Notes: a model not told the origin generated them from the letters alone. A DNA stretch of 39,107 nucleotides from Methylobacterium amylolyticum (GCF_030700245.1 NZ_JAUYZI010000050.1:1-39107); one strand, 5' to 3'; positions 29,190-38,169 are shown, numbered from the stretch's first letter. Numbers and translations are program-made.

Positions 29190-29495
29190 TCAGCCAGATA
29201 CGGCTTGTCCGGATCCGGCAGGCGCGGTGGTCAGACGGACGTTCAGGGCCTTCATCACCCGCATGGCGGTGTCCAAGCTCGGGTTTCCCTCCGGCGAGAG
29301 CGCCCGATACAGGCTCTCGCGGGACAGACCTGCCTCGCGGGCGATCTGCGTCATGCCGCGGGTTCGGGCCACGACGCCGAGGGCATGGCTGAAGAGAGCC
29401 GCGTCCCCTTCCTCGACGGCTGCGGCAAGGTATTCCGCCACGGCTTCGTCCGTGTCGAGGAACTCCGCGGAGTCGTATGGCCTCGTCTCCGTCAT
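29190..29495 (-). CDS. Antitoxin, XRE-type addiction-module antidote (HigA-like)
   Basis: 101 residues from the Met at 29495 (MTETRPYDSAEFLDTDEAVA); the open frame is 27 codons longer but covers the toxin stop region. 'EYLAAAVEEGDAALFSHALG' then the helix-turn-helix 'RTRGMTQIAREAGLSRESLY', 'RALSPEGNPSLDTAMRVMKA', matching the 'putative addiction module antidote' family. It follows the toxin gene by 11 bp, the toxin-first order typical of these pairs. It should bind the toxin and repress the operon. Confidence 0.88.
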   Translation of the reverse strand: MTETRPYDSAEFLDTDEAVAEYLAAAVEEGDAALFSHALGVVARTRGMTQIAREAGLSRESLYRALSPEGNPSLDTAMRVMKALNVRLTTAPAGSGQAVSG

Positions 29496-29506
29496 GCGTC
29501 CTCTCC

Positions 29507-29797
29507 TCACACCGTCGCCGCCAGCGCCCTGGCCCGTTCGATGTCCCGGCTCTGGCTGCCCTTGTCCCCACCGCACAGCAGAATAATCACCGTCTCGCCG
29601 CGTTGGACGAAATACACCCGGTACCCGGGTCCGTAGTCGATCCGCAACTCACTCACGCCGGAGCCTACGGGCTTCACGTCCCCGGGATTCCCGAGCGCCA
29701 AGCGGTCGACGCGGGCGGCGATCCGGGCTTTCGCCCGCGCGTCGCGAAGACCGCTCACCCATCCTGCGAACGCGTCGGTGCGGCGGATGACGAGCAT
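29507..29797 (-). CDS. RelE/ParE-superfamily toxin of an addiction module
   Basis: 96 residues from the Met at 29797 (MLVIRRTDAFAGWVSGLRDA). 'AKARIAARVDRLALGNPGDV', 'GVSELRIDYGPGYRVYFVQR', 'ILLCGGDKGSQSRDIERARA' is the pattern of the 'addiction module killer' subgroup of RelE/HigB toxins (E.R..YG.GYR.Y......V.LL.GGDK..Q..DI..A). Members usually cleave mRNA at the ribosome. Paired with the antitoxin gene downstream; both look intact, so the module may stabilise the plasmid. Confidence 0.88.
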   Translation of the reverse strand: MLVIRRTDAFAGWVSGLRDARAKARIAARVDRLALGNPGDVKPVGSGVSELRIDYGPGYRVYFVQRGETVIILLCGGDKGSQSRDIERARALAATV

Positions 29798-30162
29798 GTC
29801 ATGGTGTAGTCCATAGGCTACGACCGAGCAAGATCCGGCGAGGCTACAACCATCCCGGTTCGCCGGAGTGCCCCGAGGAGGCTCGGGGTCGAGGCGCCGC
29901 CGCGCCCGGATCCAGTTCTGGTGGGACGCCTCGCGCCGCACTGGGTTCTATAGGCTGGCTCAGAGCCATAACCCAGCGCAGGATCCCGATGCGCGCCTGC
30001 CCATGAAGCGTCGGCCGGGTTGTCGCGTGAGGGTCGGCGCGTGGAGGATCTGGACACCGCACCGCGCCGGCCCAGGCCCCGGGATGTTCGGCAGATCGCG
30101 GGCGTTGCCCATCCCCACGCCCATCGCGGCGGTTGAGCGTGCCTCAGGGTGGCGCGTCCTCC
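29798..30162. other. Intergenic, no gene seen
   Basis: 365 bases between the toxin start and the end of the HNH gene, both minus strand. It should hold the toxin-antitoxin promoter. Open frames here are Arg/Pro-rich and look like chance. No repeat or hairpin worth naming. Confidence 0.45.
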
Positions 30163-30588
30163 TCAGGCATACGGCCCATCGAACAGATCTCCCAGCGCCC
30201 TGCGCCGGAACAGGGTCGCCCAGCGCCGGCGCCGGTGCTCCGGGCGGTCGTAAACCATGTGGCAGCGCTGGCACCACGCCGCGAGGTTGGCGTCCGCATT
30301 GTCGGCGGTGTCGTGGTTGCGGGGGGCCGTGGCCAGGAACACCCGCGTCGTCCGGACCAGGCCGAGCGCGTCGGTGCCGACGGCGAGGCGGGTCGGCCTC
30401 CCCCGTCCGTCGCGCCAGCGCCCGGCGTCCCCGTCCCACCAGCGTCCGTCGCCGGGGTGGTGGACGAGGCGCCCGTGCGGCCGTCCGCAGCCCTCGCACC
30501 GGCCCCGCGCCCGGCCGAACCGGATGACGGCGGAGAGCTGCGGCCAGTCGATCGGGTAGAAGAACCTGTGCTCGCGCCGGATCGGCAT
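30163..30588 (-). CDS. HNH endonuclease-like protein (copy 2)
   Basis: 141 residues from the Met at 30588 (MPIRREHRFFYPIDWPQLSA). Same protein as copy 1 (689-1114, plus strand) with roughly 15-20 replacements, for example RCEGCGRPHG for RCEGCARPHG and CHMVYDRPEH for CHMVHDRPEH. Both CxxC pairs, the His pair and the 'NADANLAAW' Asn are kept. The two copies are in opposite orientation 29 kb apart. Confidence 0.78.
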   Translation of the reverse strand: MPIRREHRFFYPIDWPQLSAVIRFGRARGRCEGCGRPHGRLVHHPGDGRWWDGDAGRWRDGRGRPTRLAVGTDALGLVRTTRVFLATAPRNHDTADNADANLAAWCQRCHMVYDRPEHRRRRWATLFRRRALGDLFDGPYA

Positions 30589-30766
30589 GGACCGCCCCTG
30601 CGCCCGCCGTGGTGAAGAAAGCGTAGCCTTAGGGCGCCGGACCCGCACGGACACCCCCGCCCGCATGCCGACAGCGCGGCGCTGTCGCCGCCTCCTCCGC
30701 GCGTGGCCGCCTGACTCACGGCCGCGTGGGCCCCTATCGCTGGCCCGGGGCAGGGGCAGGGACGCC

Positions 30767-30970
30767 ATGACGGGATCGAGCACAGCCACCGGAGCGGCCC
30801 GGGGGGACAGCCCATCGGCTCGCCTGTCGCGGTTCTGGGCGGCCCGGCCAGCCCGCATCCTCCCGACGCCACGGCTCGCCCCACTGGTCCCGGTCCCGGA
30901 CCCGCTGCCACCGCGGGGGCTCACCGCCGCCGAGCTGATCGCGATGGCGCGGGCCGCGCGGAAGTCGTGA
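30767..30970 (+). CDS. Possible small Pro/Ala-rich protein
   Basis: 67 residues from an ATG at 30767. 'ARLSRFWAARPARILPTPRL' then 'PPRGLTAAELIAMARAARKS'. The last 16 residues form a plausible helix; the rest is low-complexity. No family, weak ribosome-binding site. Confidence 0.3.
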   Translation: MTGSSTATGAARGDSPSARLSRFWAARPARILPTPRLAPLVPVPDPLPPRGLTAAELIAMARAARKS

Positions 30971-31124
30971 GCGCCTGCCGCACCGGCGCGGCAGGCGGTG
31001 CCGTCGGCCGGCCGGTACGCTCCTCTCGGCCGTCATCACCATGGCCTCGATGGAGGGGCGGCGGGCTGGAACGCGCCATCGGTCCCGCCGGTTGGCGGCG
31101 GATCCAGCGATCGACGGAGGCAGG

Positions 31125-31367
31125 ATGCCGATCAGGGCGCTCAACGACCGCAACAAGCTGACGAGCGATTTCAACGAAGCCAACGACGCCTTCATCGACG
31201 AGGTGCTGAGCGCGCTGCGGGCGGACCGGATGCCGCTCGATCTGGCGCGCGCCTATCTCGCGCATCCGATCGCGATGATGCACGCGGACGGCGCGCAGGC
31301 GGTGGCGGACTACTTCGACCGCATGCTGGCGCAACGGCCCGACATCGACTGGACGCCGGGGGACTGA
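31125..31367 (+). CDS. Small hypothetical protein
   Basis: 80 residues from the ATG at 31125, with GGAGGCAGG just upstream. 'MPIRALNDRNKLTSDFNEAN', 'AFIDEVLSALRADRMPLDLA', 'MMHADGAQAVADYFDRMLAQ', ending DIDWTPGD. Helical, acidic, soluble. Protein-like codon use. No family recognised. Confidence 0.6.
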   Translation: MPIRALNDRNKLTSDFNEANDAFIDEVLSALRADRMPLDLARAYLAHPIAMMHADGAQAVADYFDRMLAQRPDIDWTPGD

Positions 31368-31485
31368 GGCCGCGTCCGGCGGGCCCGGTCCACGATGCCG
31401 GAGAGCGGGCTGGGAGACCGTTTCGGCATCGGCTGATCGACCCCGGCAGAGGTGATCGGGGATGCCAGATGCCGAAGGGCAGCGT

Positions 31486-31528
31486 GTAGCTACGGAAATG
31501 GCTTGCGCCTTTCCCTTGCCGTAGTTAC
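31486..31528. promoter_or_regulatory. Inverted repeat upstream of brnT (candidate BrnA operator)
   Basis: GTAGCTACGG (31486-31495) and CCGTAGTTAC (31519-31528) are inverted copies with one mismatch, ending 9 bp before the brnT ATG. BrnT/BrnA modules are autoregulated through the BrnA protein, so this is the expected operator position. Confidence 0.55.
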
Positions 31529-31537
31529 AACAATTCT

Positions 31538-31825
31538 ATGACGGCGATGGTCTGGGATGAGGTGAAGCGTGCCCGGAACCTCCTCCCGGAGCCGGAGGGG
31601 CACGGCCTCGACTTCGCCGATGCCCGCGACCGGTTCGAGTGGGAGACGGCGGTGATCCTGCCGAGCCGTGCAAGTCGCACCGGCACCCCGCGGTTCAAGG
31701 CGATCGGCTTCCTCGACGGCACGCTCGTGGCGCTCGTGTTCTCGCCACTCGGGACCGAAGCCGTCTCCGCCATCAGCCTGCGGCCCGCCAGCCGCAGCGA
31801 AAGGAGGCTCTATGACGAAGCGTAA
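31538..31825 (+). CDS. brnT: BrnT-family toxin
   Basis: 95 residues; ATG at 31538 (an ATG at 31547, MVWDEVKRARNL, is also possible). 'VWDEVKRARNLLPEPEGHGL', 'DFADARDRFEWETAVILPSR', 'GFLDGTLVALVFSPLGTEAV', 'ISLRPASRSERRLYDEA'. BrnT hallmarks are seen: 'W(D)..K...N....HG.DF.DA', the central strand set and the C-terminal 'ISLRPAS..ER..Y' motif with the RNase residues. BrnT is a RelE-fold ribonuclease. The stop overlaps the brnA start by 14 bp. Confidence 0.9.
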   Translation: MTAMVWDEVKRARNLLPEPEGHGLDFADARDRFEWETAVILPSRASRTGTPRFKAIGFLDGTLVALVFSPLGTEAVSAISLRPASRSERRLYDEA

Positions 31826-32240
31826 GGCTCCGCCGATCAGCGACGCCGAGGAGGCGCGCGTGCAGGCGATGATCGCCCGCGACCCCGACAACCCCGACGT
31901 GACGCCGGAGGAGGCTGCGCAGGCCCGGCCGGCGTCCGAGGCGCTGGACCCGGAGCTGTTCGCCCGGCTCACCCGCCGCGGCCGGCCGAAGTCGGAGGCG
32001 AGCAAGGTGCTCGTGACGCTGCGGCTGCCGCCCACCGTCGTCGCGGGTTACCGCGCCACCGGGCCCGGCTGGCAGGTGCGGATGGGCGAGGTCCTGTCCG
32101 CCGGGCTCGAACCCGAAAGCGCGACTGCGGAGGCCGAGCGCGCCGGCGTCCCCGGAGAGGGAGGCCCGGAGCTCGCCGGCCCGCGGGGGCGCGGGACCCA
32201 TCCTGCCACCAGATCACGGCCGACCCGCAAGTCCGCCTGA
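31812..32240 (+). CDS. brnA: BrnA-family antitoxin
   Basis: 142 residues from the ATG at 31812, overlapping brnT. 'ISDAEEARVQAMIARDPDNP', 'GRPKSEASKVLVTLRLPPTV', 'AGYRATGPGWQVRMGEVL'. 'GRPK...K..VTLRL...V...YRATG.GWQ.R....L' is the BrnA RHH-type C-terminal domain. A longer tail than usual ('PRGRGTHPATRSRPTRKSA') is low-complexity. It should neutralise BrnT and repress the operon through the inverted repeat upstream. Confidence 0.9.
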   Translation: MTKRKAPPISDAEEARVQAMIARDPDNPDVTPEEAAQARPASEALDPELFARLTRRGRPKSEASKVLVTLRLPPTVVAGYRATGPGWQVRMGEVLSAGLEPESATAEAERAGVPGEGGPELAGPRGRGTHPATRSRPTRKSA

Positions 32241-32315
32241 CGGTCTACCGAGCGTGGTCGAAGCCGCCGCTCCGCACGGATGGACGCGCCTGCTCGCGGT
32301 CAATCGGGGAGGGGG

Positions 32316-32615
32316 ATGGGCGTCGACGTGACCGCGCCCATGGTCGCCCCGGCGCGCGAGAACGCCGAGCTGCGCGAGCAACTCGCGGCCGCCCAGGACA
32401 TGCCGATGGAGACGGCGCTCGACGCCGGAAACCTGCACGCCCTGATCGAGGCGGTGCAGGTCGAGCGCGGGTCGCACACGCGGGCTGAAGCGATCACATG
32501 CCCAGCCACGCGCGCCGGTATCGGGCGCGGACGACGGGCTGACGGGCCGAGCCGGCCTCCACCGTCATCGTCATGGCGAGCACGCCGTCCTCACCCAGCC
32601 GGAAGCGGATCGTGA
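32316..32615 (+). CDS. Doubtful open frame
   Basis: The first ~50 codons ('APARENAELREQLAAAQDMP', 'ALDAGNLHALIEAVQVERGS') look like coiled-coil coding sequence. The rest overlaps the 3' end of the minus-strand gene at 32494-32965 and is Arg/Pro/Ser-rich. If real, it is a truncated gene whose end has been replaced. Confidence 0.25.
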   Translation: MGVDVTAPMVAPARENAELREQLAAAQDMPMETALDAGNLHALIEAVQVERGSHTRAEAITCPATRAGIGRGRRADGPSRPPPSSSWRARRPHPAGSGS

Positions 32616-32965
32616 ACGGTCGCCCCGCGACCCAGGCCGCGACGCGCTCGTCCTGCCAGCAGCCATACCCGCTGGCCGGGCCGCCGGTGTCCAGGGCCGG
32701 CAGGTCCGCGCACCAGCCGCTTTTTGGCGACGTCGACGACGCCTCCCAGCGTCTCCCGGAATGCGATGGTGCAGGCCGGACAGGGGCCGGCGTTCGAGGC
32801 GACCTGTTCCCAGACGCCCAGGAGATCCGCCATCTCGGTCGCGTCGGCGGGCGGACTCGTGGCCGACGCCAGGGCGATCGTGATGACGAGCACCCGGCCG
32901 GCGATCCGCCGCCCCGGTCGCGTGACCGTACGATCCTGCGGCGACGCCCGGAGACGGACTGCCAT
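32494..32965 (-). pseudogene. Secreted hypothetical protein, frameshifted at a poly-A run
   Basis: From the Met at 32965 there is an N-terminal signal ('RIAGRVLVITIALASATSPP') then 'MADLLGVWEQVASNAGPCPA', 'IAFRETLGGVVDVA'. At the five T on the plus strand (32721-32725) the frame must shift by one base; after that another frame reads 'SGWCADLPALDTGGPASGYG', 'WVAGRPFTIRFRLGEDGVLA', 'VRARYRRAWLGM' to the stop at 32494. With four A instead of five the gene is one ~156-residue exported protein with two CxxC-like Cys groups. A sequencing error in the run is possible. No family recognised. Confidence 0.65.
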
Positions 32966-33054
32966 GGCTCGCCCCATCCCTCTTGTGACCCGGTCGATCC
33001 GACGCGCTTCGCGAAACGGGATCCCCGAGCCCGAGGCTATGCGTGGATCCCCCC

Positions 33055-33396
33055 TCAGGCGGCGGCGTCCCCCGCCCGTTCGGCTTCGACGGCGCCCGTA
33101 CCTCTCACCGGAGCTTCCGTGCGCGCGGTTCCCGCCGGAGGGCCGATGAGATCGGCGAACAGGGCCTTGTCGGCGTCTCGGGTGAGGAAGCCCGGCAGCT
33201 CGCGGCGGAGCCAGTCGGCGAGGCGCTGGGTGAAGGCGGGATCGTGCCCGGCTTCGAGGCGCTGAAGGACGAGGGCGCCGAGCAGGACCTTGCGGCGGGT
33301 GTCGCGGGCGCGATCCTGCTTGTCGAGGCGAGCCAGGAGGGTCTTCTTCCGCACGTCGAGCTGCGCGATGCGCTCCGCGATCGTCCGTCGCGCCAT
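33055..33396 (-). CDS. traD: Conjugal transfer protein TraD (Ti-type)
   Basis: 113 residues from the Met at 33396. 'MARRTIAERIAQLDVRKKTL', 'ARDTRRKVLLGALVLQRLEA', 'LADWLRRELPGFLTRDADKA'. It matches the small TraD of Ti and Rhizobium plasmids (not the F coupling protein), with the characteristic 'DTRRK.LLGA..L..LE' motif. Divergent from traA with the oriT between them, the Ti layout. Its usual neighbours traC and traG are absent from this strand; unrelated genes follow. It probably assists relaxosome assembly. Confidence 0.85.
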   Translation of the reverse strand: MARRTIAERIAQLDVRKKTLLARLDKQDRARDTRRKVLLGALVLQRLEAGHDPAFTQRLADWLRRELPGFLTRDADKALFADLIGPPAGTARTEAPVRGTGAVEAERAGDAAA

Positions 33397-33584
33397 GGCC
33401 GTCTCCCTGGATGAGGCAAGCCCGTCATACTGACTTCGTCGCTTACGGCCAAGCTCGTTGATCAATGCGTGACTGAGTTCCTCGGACCGCCTGCCCGCTC
33501 TGCAACGCTCAGCCCCACCATACTCGCACAAGTAGTCCTGCGGGCGGACACCGGAGCATCGGCTGGAGCGAAGCGGAAGGGGAT

Positions 33585-33620
33585 GTGAAGGGCGCAAATA
33601 CGGGTCGCTGGGCGACCCCT
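33585..33620. other. Origin of transfer (oriT), Ti/RSF1010-like
   Basis: AAGGGCGCAA (33588-33597) followed by a GGGTCGC/GCGACCC stem (33602-33608/33612-33618, 3-nt loop) then CCTTTGC. Ti-plasmid oriT has AAGGGCGCAA, a ..GTCGC..GCGAC.. stem and CCTTG in the same order, and the RSF1010-type nic region contains the same GGGCGC core. Position between divergent traD and traA is as in Ti plasmids. The nick is expected within AAGGGCGCA. Confidence 0.75.
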
Positions 33621-33657
33621 TTGCTGCTAAGCTCGGCCATTCGCGGAGCCGTCCCCG

Positions 33658-36600
33658 TTGGCGATCTACCACTGCCAGATGTCGGTCGTCGGCCGGTCCT
33701 CGGGCCGTTCGGCCGTGGCGGCGGCGGCCTACCGCAGCGCCGAGCGGCTGGAGAACGCCAGCGATGGCCTTGTGCACGACTACACCCGCAAGGCGGGCGT
33801 GATCCACACAGAGATCGTGCTGCCCGCGGGCGTCGATGCGGCCTGGGCGCTCGACCGCTCGGCGCTGTGGAACGCGGCGGAGGCGGCGGAGAAACGCGGC
33901 GACGCCCGGGTGGCGCGGGAATTCGTCGTGGCGCTGCCGCACGAGCTGAGCGCCGAGGCGCGCACGGCGCTGACGCGGGCGTTCGCGCAGGAGCTGGCCG
34001 ATCGCACCGGCGCGGCGGTGGACTTCGCGGTGCACGAACCGCACCGCGACGGCGACGATCGCAACCATCACGCCCACCTCTTGACCACCACCCGGGCGGT
34101 CACGGCGGACGGGCTCGGCGCGAAGACCGCGCTGGAGCTGGCCAACAAGCAGTTGCAGCCGCGCGGTCTGCCGACGACGCAGGCGCAGCTCGTCGGGATC
34201 CGGCAGGCGTGGGAGGGCCTGGCGAACGCGCATCTCGCCATGGAGGGGCATGACCTGCGGATCGACCACCGCAGCCACGCGGAGCGCGGCCTGGAGATCG
34301 CGCCGACGCAGCACATGGGGGTGGCGGCGACCGCCGTGCAGCGGCGCGGCGGCGCGGTCGAGCGGACGCGGCTCGATCCGGCGGCGGCGGAGCACAACGC
34401 GGCGGTGATCCGCGCGCAGCCGGAGCAGGTGCTGGCGATCATCACGGCGGAGAAGAGCGTGTTCGACCGGCGGGACATCGCCCGGGCGCTGCACCGCTGT
34501 CTCGACGACGACGCGCAGGGGTTCCAGAACGCGCTGGCGGCGGTGACCGCCTCGCCCGAGCTGGTGACGCTGCAAGCCGAGCGCACCGACCCGGCGACGG
34601 GCGCGGTGCAGCCGGCGCGGTACGCGACGCGGGAGATGATCGCGATCGAGGCCGGCATGGCGGAGGCGGCCGAGCGGCTGCACGCGGGGCGGGATCACGG
34701 GATCAAGCGGCGGCACGTCGCGCGCGCGATGGCGCGGCAGGACGCGGCGATCCGGGCGAGCACGGGCGAGGCCGGGGCCGGGCTGTCGGTGGAGCAGCGG
34801 CGGGCGATCGGGCACGTGACCGGGCCGGAGGGGATCGCGGCGGTGGTGGGGTTCGCCGGGGCCGGCAAGAGCACGATGCTGGCGGCGGCGCGGGAGGCTT
34901 GGGAGGCTCAGGGCTACCGGGTGCACGGGGCAGCGCTGTCGGGCAAGGCGGCGGAGGGGCTGGAGGAGTCGTCCGGCATCGCGAGCCGCACCCTGGCGTC
35001 GTGGTCGCGGGGTTGGGATGACGGCCACGGTCGGCTCGGGCGCGGCGACGTGCTGGTGATCGACGAGGCCGGGATGGTCGGCTCGCGCCAGCTCGCGCGG
35101 TTCGTGGGCGAGGCGGAGCGGGCGGGGGCGAAGCTGGTGCTGGTGGGGGACCACGAGCAGCTCCAGGCGATCGGGGCGGGGGCGCCGTTCCGGGCGGTGG
35201 CGGAGCGGGTCGGGCACGCGGAACTCAGCGATATCCGCCGGCAGCGGGAGGACTGGCAGCGCGCGGCGTCGGTGGCGTTCGCGACGCACCGGACGGGCGA
35301 GGGGCTGGCGGCGTACAGCGAGCACGGCGCGATCCAGATCGAGGCGGGCCGGGAGGCGGCGCGGGGGGCGATCGTGCGGGACTACCTCGCCGACCGGGCG
35401 GCACGACCGGAGGGGACGCGGGTGGCGATGGCGCACCGGCGGGCGGACGTGCGGGCGCTGAACGCCGAGATCCGATCCGCGCTCCAGGCGCGGGGCGCCC
35501 TGGCGCGGTGCGAGGAAGCCGGGGAGCGGAGCTACCGGACCAACGACGGGGAGCGGGCGTTCGCGCCCGGGGACCGGATCGTGTTCCTGGAGAACAGCCG
35601 GGCGCTCGGGGTGAAGAACGGGATGCTGGGGGTGGTGGAGCGGGCCGAGGACGGCCGGCTGACCGCCCGGCTCGACGGGGCGGCCGGGACGGGGCGGCGC
35701 GCCGGGTGAGCGTGCCGGTGGCGGAGTATCAGGCGTTCGACCACGGCTACGCGACGACGATCCACAAGACGCAGGGTGCGACGGTGGACCGAAGCTTCGT
35801 GCTGGCGTCTGCGACGATGGACCGGCACCTGGCCTACGTGGCGATGACCCGGCACCGGGACGCGGCGCGGCTGTACGCGGCGGCGGACGAGTTCGCCGGG
35901 CGGGAGGCGGGGCGGCTGGTGGCGCACGGGCGTGCCCCCTACGCGCACGATCCGACGAACCGGGCGAGCTACTTCGTGACGCTGGAGGACGCGGCGGGGG
36001 AGCGTCGCACGACCTGGGGCGCGGACCTGGAGCGGGCGATGGCCGCGGCGGCGCCGGCGCTCGGGGCGACGATCGGGCTGGAGCGCACCGGCTCGGCGGC
36101 GGTGCGGCCGGCGGACGACACGGAGCGGGCGCGCCAGGGCTGGCGGGTGCGGGACGCGGCCGAGCTGGCCGGGGCCGGGCTGGCGGCGCAGCTGTCGCGC
36201 TCGGGGGCGAAGGAGACGACCCTGGACTATCCCGGCGCGGGGGAAGCGGCGGCGGAGGCGTTCGCGGCGCGGCGCGGGATCGCGGAGGCGTTCGGGATCC
36301 GCAGCGCGATCACGGTGCCGCGCCAGCCCGAGCGGGCCGAGGAGGCGGTCGCGCGGACGCGGCCGGCGGATCGCGCCGCGGCGGCACCCGCGCCGGAGAC
36401 GGACTGGGACGCGGCGAGCGCGGCCGAGTGCCCCCGGCGGAGCCTGTTCGACGGGCTGAAGCTGGGGCGGCGTCCACCCGCGTCACGCCCGCAGGCGGAG
36501 CCCGCGGCGCCCGGACAGGAGCCGGCACCGCGAACGCGGGGGATGTTCGACGGGTTGCGGCTCGGCGTCGGCCCGCGGGTCGCCGCGGCCGCCCGGCCGG

Positions 36601-37241
36601 ATCCGAGCGAGGTCCCGTCGCCGGAGGACCGGCCAACGGACCGGCTGGAGCCGCTGTCGGCGTTCGAGGCGGCGCTGGACCGGTACGCGCGGGCGCACAG
36701 CGCGGCCGAGCGGCACGCGGCGGCCGGGCTGCCGCGGCTGGAGGGGCACGCGCGGGCGGTGGCGGAAGCGGGGCAGGCGCTGGACGCGGCGCGGCCGGGC
36801 GCGCACGCGCTGGTGCGCTCGAGCCTGGAGCACGACCCGGAGACGGCGCGGGCGATGCGGGAGCGGAGCGGGCGCGACCGGCTCGGGCCGCTGGTGGCGG
36901 GCCTGGAGCGCGAGCGCGCGGCGCTGGCGGACCCGGCGGTGCGGGCGGACCGGTTCCTGGCGCGCTGGCAGGACCTGGAGGCGCAGCGCGCGGCCCTGCC
37001 GGGCGCGGAGCACGCGGAGGCGCGCGGCGCGGTCGAGGGGCGGATGCGGGCATTGCAGCGGGGTGTGGGGGTGGACCCGGAGATGATCGCGGTCCTGCGC
37101 GAGCGGGCGGCCGAGCAGGAGCGTGCTGCGGCGCAGGAGCGGGCGGTGGTCGAGGCGCGCGTGCGTGCGGAGGCGCTGGCCCGCGAGCGGGAGCGGGTCG
37201 TCCAGCGCAGCCGCGGCCAGGATCTGGGCCTGGAGATGTGA
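33658..37241 (+). pseudogene. traA: TraA relaxase-helicase gene with a frameshift
   Basis: TTG start at 33658 ('AIYHCQMSVVGRSSGRSAVA'). MobA/MobL relaxase domain about 1-230: His cluster HHAH (137-140). RecD-like helicase from about 375: Walker A 'GFAGAGKST' (398-406), Walker B 'VLVIDEAG' (465-472), 'LVLVGDHEQLQAIGAG'. The frame stops at 35709 (TGA); the other half, 'PVAEYQAFDHGYATTIHKTQ', 'ASATMDRHLAYVAMTRHRDA', lies in another frame to 37241. The shift is within the GC-rich run 35690-35710. 3584 bp total equals about 1194 codons plus 2. A change there, real or a reading error, splits relaxase and motifs V-VI of the helicase. An intact gene would nick oriT and unwind the plasmid. Confidence 0.85.
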
Positions 37242-37251
37242 GGAGCCGGGC

Positions 37252-38031
37252 ATGGAGCGGGGACGAGGCGGGAGCGTCGAGGGCGTGCGGGACGGCCGTG
37301 TGGGGCCGGGGCCGTCCGAGGCGGAGGCGGGCGACCCGGCGGCGGCGTTCGAGGCGCTTCGGGCGACGGTGGAGGGTCAGGGGGTCGGGCTGGGGCGGGA
37401 GATGGCGGCGATCCGCCGGGGCGTGGAGGGGGCGCTGACCCGGTTTGAGGAGCAGGGCACGCCGGTGGACTACAGCCCCGATCTCGGGCGGATCGTGCAG
37501 GCGCTGGGCCTGGTGGAGGATCGTCTGGCGGCGGTGGAGCGGTCGCCGATGCTGCGGCAGGGCCCGGAGCACTACGCCCGCGTGCTGGCGAACGGCGGCG
37601 AGTCGCTGGTGCGGGCGGCGGCGCAGGGGCTGGAGCGGCAGACCCGGGATCTGGGTCGGGTCGAGCGCCAGCTCGCGGAACGGATCGCCGGGGCGCGGGA
37701 GCGGCGACGTCAGGATCGGTGGCTGACCGGTGTCGGCGGGGCGGCGTTCCTGGCGGGGGTTCTAGCGGGGGTTCTGGCGGTGCTGGTGCTGCCGCGCGGG
37801 CTGCCGGACGGGGTGGGCCTGAGCGTGGCGGCGACGGTGCTGGGTGCGGATCGGTGGGATGCGGGGGCGGCGCTGATGCGGGCGGGGAGCGCGCCGGGCT
37901 GGCAGGGTCTGGTCGAGGCGCACCGGCTGGTGCAGGCGAACCGCGAGGCGTTGGCGGGGTGCCGGGCGGCGGCGGCGAAGGCCGGCACGGAGCAGCGCTG
38001 CACGGTGGTCGTGCCGGTGCCGACGCCGTAG
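37252..38031 (+). CDS. DUF6118-type membrane protein in the traA operon
   Basis: 259 residues from the ATG at 37252, 10 bp after traA. 'AAFEALRATVEGQGVGLGRE', then 'YSPDLGRIVQALGLVEDRLA', 'LRQGPEHYARVLANGGESLV', coiled coil 'LERQTRDLGRVERQLAERIA', one membrane helix 'GAAFLAGVLAGVLAVLVLP' (about 165-185), and a C-terminal periplasmic part with two Cys ('LAGCRAAAAKAGTEQRCTVV'). This plan and position match the DUF6118 proteins that follow relaxase genes in alphaproteobacterial plasmids. Function unknown; a role in transfer is inferred from position. Confidence 0.75.
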   Translation: MERGRGGSVEGVRDGRVGPGPSEAEAGDPAAAFEALRATVEGQGVGLGREMAAIRRGVEGALTRFEEQGTPVDYSPDLGRIVQALGLVEDRLAAVERSPMLRQGPEHYARVLANGGESLVRAAAQGLERQTRDLGRVERQLAERIAGARERRRQDRWLTGVGGAAFLAGVLAGVLAVLVLPRGLPDGVGLSVAATVLGADRWDAGAALMRAGSAPGWQGLVEAHRLVQANREALAGCRAAAAKAGTEQRCTVVVPVPTP

Positions 38032-38169
38032 GAGCGGGCGCCTCGGCGCAGCGGCGCGGGAAGCCGGTTCCGGACCCGCTCCCTCGGGTGGGTGTCGTGA
38101 ATTGACAGGCGCTCTCCGCGTGGCGCGATAGATCGCGGGGCGTGCCGGGCAGAGGTAGATCCGCACGCG
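38032..38169. other. Intergenic, no gene seen
   Basis: About 140 bases between the DUF6118-type gene and the ProQ/FinO-domain gene. A promoter for the latter may lie near 38100 (tgaattgacaggc), where TTGACA is present without a clear -10. Confidence 0.35.

Noticed and set aside
33055..35436. 793-codon minus-strand frame covering traA
   Set aside because: Only its last 113 codons are a gene (traD); the rest is antisense to traA with His/Arg/Pro-rich, non-protein-like sequence.
35690..35710. Programmed frameshift in traA
   Set aside because: No slippery heptamer or following stem was seen and TraA proteins are not known to need one; mutation or read error is simpler.
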